A stretch of 8,453 nt of DNA from Rikenellaceae bacterium (lineage in GTDB: Bacteria; Bacteroidota; Bacteroidia; Bacteroidales; UBA932): contig CAAGGO010000147.1 in assembly GCA_900769385.1 (NCBI GenBank), positions 1-8,453 on the forward strand, given 5' to 3'. The stretch's first letter is position 1. Each line of letters opens with the position of its first letter. Under the pieces are notes generated by a model, which saw only the letters and a list, made by a program, of their open reading frames with translations, was not told where the DNA came from and made no database searches. Both the position numbers and the translations under genes were made by a program. Shown here piece by piece: positions 6,201 to 8,453 of the stretch.

Positions 6201-8453
6201 ATGAGTTTATATCAGAGTGCGGTTAAGAAACCCATAACCACAGCCCTCATTTTTGTGGCAGTGGCTATCTTTGGTCTCTTCTCCCTTGTGAATATTCCTA
6301 TTGACCTTATTCCGGAGATTGAGACAAACACCATTATGGTAATGACAACTTACCAGGGTGCGAATGCTTCCGATATTGAGAACAACGTTACCAAACCAAT
6401 GGAGAACACTCTCAATAGTGTGAGTGACCTTAAGCATATCAGCTCAAGTTCAAGGGAAAACGTTTCCATTGTAACCTTGGAGTTTGAATATGGTATTGAT
6501 ATAGATGTGGCAACCAATGATGTCCGCGACAAGCTGGAGCTTGTAAAGCAGATGCTTCCGGATAATGTGGACAATCCTATGATCTTCAAATTTGGTGCGG
6601 ATGCAATTCCTATCCTGTTGCTTTCTGTAACAGCGGAGGAGAGTACACCAGGTTTGTACAAGATCCTGGATGACATTGTAGTAAACCCAATTGCCCGTAT
6701 TGGAGGTGTTGGTACAGTGTCAATCTCAGGTGCCCCTCAGCGTCAGCTTACAATTTATTGTGACCCTCACAAACTTGAGGCTTACAATATTCCAATTGAG
6801 TCAATTGCAAGCATCATTGGCGCTGAGAATATGAATATGCCTGCAGGTCAGATTGATGTTGGATCACATACATATTCATTGCGTGTTCAGAAAGAGTTTG
6901 CCAGTGCAGACGAGATGGCAAATATTGTACTTGGTGTAAGGAACGGCAGCCCTGTATACCTTAAGGATGTTGCAACTATCAAGGACGGTTTGGAGGAGCG
7001 TTCAAGAGAGACATTCAATAACGGTCAGAAAGGTGGAATGGTAATTGTGCAGAAACAGTCCGGAGCAAATTCTGTAAACATTTCCAAGAAGGTTAAGGAG
7101 CTTTTGCCTCAGCTGCAGGCCAACTTGCCGTCTGATGTCAAGATTGGTGTGATTGTGGATACTTCAGACAACATTATAAGTACCATCAAGTCTTTGGGTG
7201 AGACAATTGCCATCACATTCCTTTTGGTTATGGTAGTGGTTTACCTGTTCTTGGGAAGATGGAGGGCAACATTCATCATTATGCTTACAATCCCTATTTC
7301 ATTGTTGGCATCCTTGATTTATCTGTTTGCAACAGGCAACTCACTTAACATCATTTCATTGAGTTCATTGTCAATTGCAATTGGTATGGTGGTTGATGAT
7401 GCCATTGTGGTATTGGAGAACGTTACAACACATATTGAGAGGGGTAGCCGTCCAAAGAGTGCAGCTGTATACGCAACAAATGAGGTGGCAATCTCTGTAA
7501 TTGCTTCTACCCTTACAATGTTGGCGGTATTCTTGCCTTTGACAATGATCAACGGTATGGCAGGTGTGATGTTCCGTCAGTTGGGTTGGATTGTAAGTAT
7601 CATTATGATTGTATCAACAATCGGTGCGCTATCCCTTATACCTATGATGTGCTCGCAGATGTTGAGACTTAACCCTCATAAGGGCAAGTTCCAGAGAATA
7701 GTGCTTACTCCATTCCACAATTTCCTTACCTGGTTGGACGGAGCCTATGCAAAACTTCTTGCGTGGTGCGTGAAGAACAGGAGAAAAACCATTGTAATGG
7801 CATTTGCATTCTTTATCCTTGTGGTAGTTGGCGGCGGTTCTCTTGTAAAGAGCGAGTACTTCCCTGCATCAGACAACGGACGTATCTCAATCAACGTAAA
7901 ACTTCCTATGGGTACAAGGCAGGACATTACCAGAGATCTTGCTCTTGAACTTGTAAACAAATTCAGAACAAAATATCCTGAGATCATTACCTGTAACGTA
8001 AGTGAGGGTGCTTCAGGTTCCGGCAACAGTGCTTTTGAGCTTATGCAGGGTGGCGGTACCCACGCTATGAGCTTCAACATTAACATTGGAAGTATTGAGG
8101 ACCGTGACAGAACCGTATTTGAGATTTGTGATATGATGCGTAATGATTTGGCTGAGTATCCTATAATCAGGACATTCCAGGTTTCAGCCGGCGGACAAGG
8201 CGGTGGAATGGGAGGTGAGGCTTCAGTTGAGGTTGAGCTTTACGGTTATGATTTTGCAAGTTCGGATAAGGCTGCAGAGATGGTTGAGAGGGGTTTCCGC
8301 AATGTTCCTGGAGTAAAACAGGTTATTGTAAGCCGTGATGAGTATACACCAGAGTTCCAGGTTGATTTTGACCGTGAGAAGATTGCCCTTAACGGCCTTA
8401 ACACTGCTACAGTTTCAACTTATTTGAGAAACCGTATCAATGGTGTTACAGCA
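6201..8453 (+). CDS. RND (HAE1/AcrB-type) efflux pump permease, 3'-truncated by the window
   Basis: The frame runs without a stop from the ATG at 6201 to the last base, giving 751 residues of a protein usually near 1,000-1,050. It is the proton-driven inner-membrane pump of the tripartite system. TM1 lies near 12-31, followed by NIPIDLIPEIE. The N-terminal porter domain includes GGVGTVSISGAPQRQL (168-183). TM2-TM4 lie near 335-408, with the tandem Asp pair D399-D400 in GMVVDDAIVVLENV, equal to AcrB D407/D408 of the proton relay. TM5-TM6 lie near 438-510 and TM7 near 530-548, followed by EYFPASDNGRISINVKLPMG. A Gly-rich loop is at 664-672. The missing part should hold TM8-TM12 and the relay Lys of TM10. 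It follows the adaptor after 46 bp with an A-rich upstream region. The two Asp and the HAE1-like porter sequence argue against an SecD or HpnN-type RND protein; the substrate is unknown. Confidence 0.95.
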   Translation, partial: MSLYQSAVKKPITTALIFVAVAIFGLFSLVNIPIDLIPEIETNTIMVMTTYQGANASDIENNVTKPMENTLNSVSDLKHISSSSRENVSIVTLEFEYGIDIDVATNDVRDKLELVKQMLPDNVDNPMIFKFGADAIPILLLSVTAEESTPGLYKILDDIVVNPIARIGGVGTVSISGAPQRQLTIYCDPHKLEAYNIPIESIASIIGAENMNMPAGQIDVGSHTYSLRVQKEFASADEMANIVLGVRNGSPVYLKDVATIKDGLEERSRETFNNGQKGGMVIVQKQSGANSVNISKKVKELLPQLQANLPSDVKIGVIVDTSDNIISTIKSLGETIAITFLLVMVVVYLFLGRWRATFIIMLTIPISLLASLIYLFATGNSLNIISLSSLSIAIGMVVDDAIVVLENVTTHIERGSRPKSAAVYATNEVAISVIASTLTMLAVFLPLTMINGMAGVMFRQLGWIVSIIMIVSTIGALSLIPMMCSQMLRLNPHKGKFQRIVLTPFHNFLTWLDGAYAKLLAWCVKNRRKTIVMAFAFFILVVVGGGSLVKSEYFPASDNGRISINVKLPMGTRQDITRDLALELVNKFRTKYPEIITCNVSEGASGSGNSAFELMQGGGTHAMSFNINIGSIEDRDRTVFEICDMMRNDLAEYPIIRTFQVSAGGQGGGMGGEASVEVELYGYDFASSDKAAEMVERGFRNVPGVKQVIVSRDEYTPEFQVDFDREKIALNGLNTATVSTYLRNRINGVTA

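Noticed and set aside
7319..8086. Antisense open frames within the RND gene (7319-7552 and 7745-8086)
   Set aside because: They are opposite a conserved RND sequence carrying the proton-relay motif, and the translations show no family features.

Overview
The window looks like ordinary chromosome from a member of the Bacteroidota, probably order Bacteroidales. The grounds are A-rich translation starts without clear Shine-Dalgarno sequences, promoter -7 candidates of the TAnnTTTG type, an MurF with the NNRSQ signature, and a TolC / lipoprotein adaptor / RND operon typical of this phylum. No rRNA, tRNA, insertion sequence, CRISPR array or phage gene is visible. The assignment to phylum is inference from sequence style, not from a database search.

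Region 1 (1-2610, + strand) is the end of a cell-envelope operon. It holds the C-terminal half of a polysaccharide/oligosaccharide flippase, then dut (dUTPase) and murF (the last cytoplasmic amino-acid ligase of peptidoglycan precursor synthesis). The genes are 17 and 12 bp apart. A rho-independent terminator follows murF directly and lies inside the 3' end of the next, convergent gene.

Region 2 (2574-3767) holds an AraC-family regulator on the - strand and a 243-bp AT-rich divergent intergenic region. That region contains candidate promoters in both directions, an inverted repeat touching the regulator's start codon, and several direct repeats spaced by 11 or 21 bp (one or two helical turns). 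The layout suggests a locally encoded regulator acting on itself and on the efflux operon.

Region 3 (3768-8453, + strand) is a tripartite RND efflux operon: a TolC-like outer-membrane channel, a lipoprotein periplasmic adaptor overlapping it by one base, and, 46 bp further on, an HAE1/AcrB-type inner-membrane pump that runs off the window end after 751 codons. Together these would span both membranes and export a small molecule using the proton gradient; the substrate cannot be read from the sequence. I found no clearly new system. The most useful leads are the phased repeats and start-codon dyad in the divergent region, the terminator nested in an opposing gene, and an adaptor whose hairpin is short but keeps the channel-docking motif.
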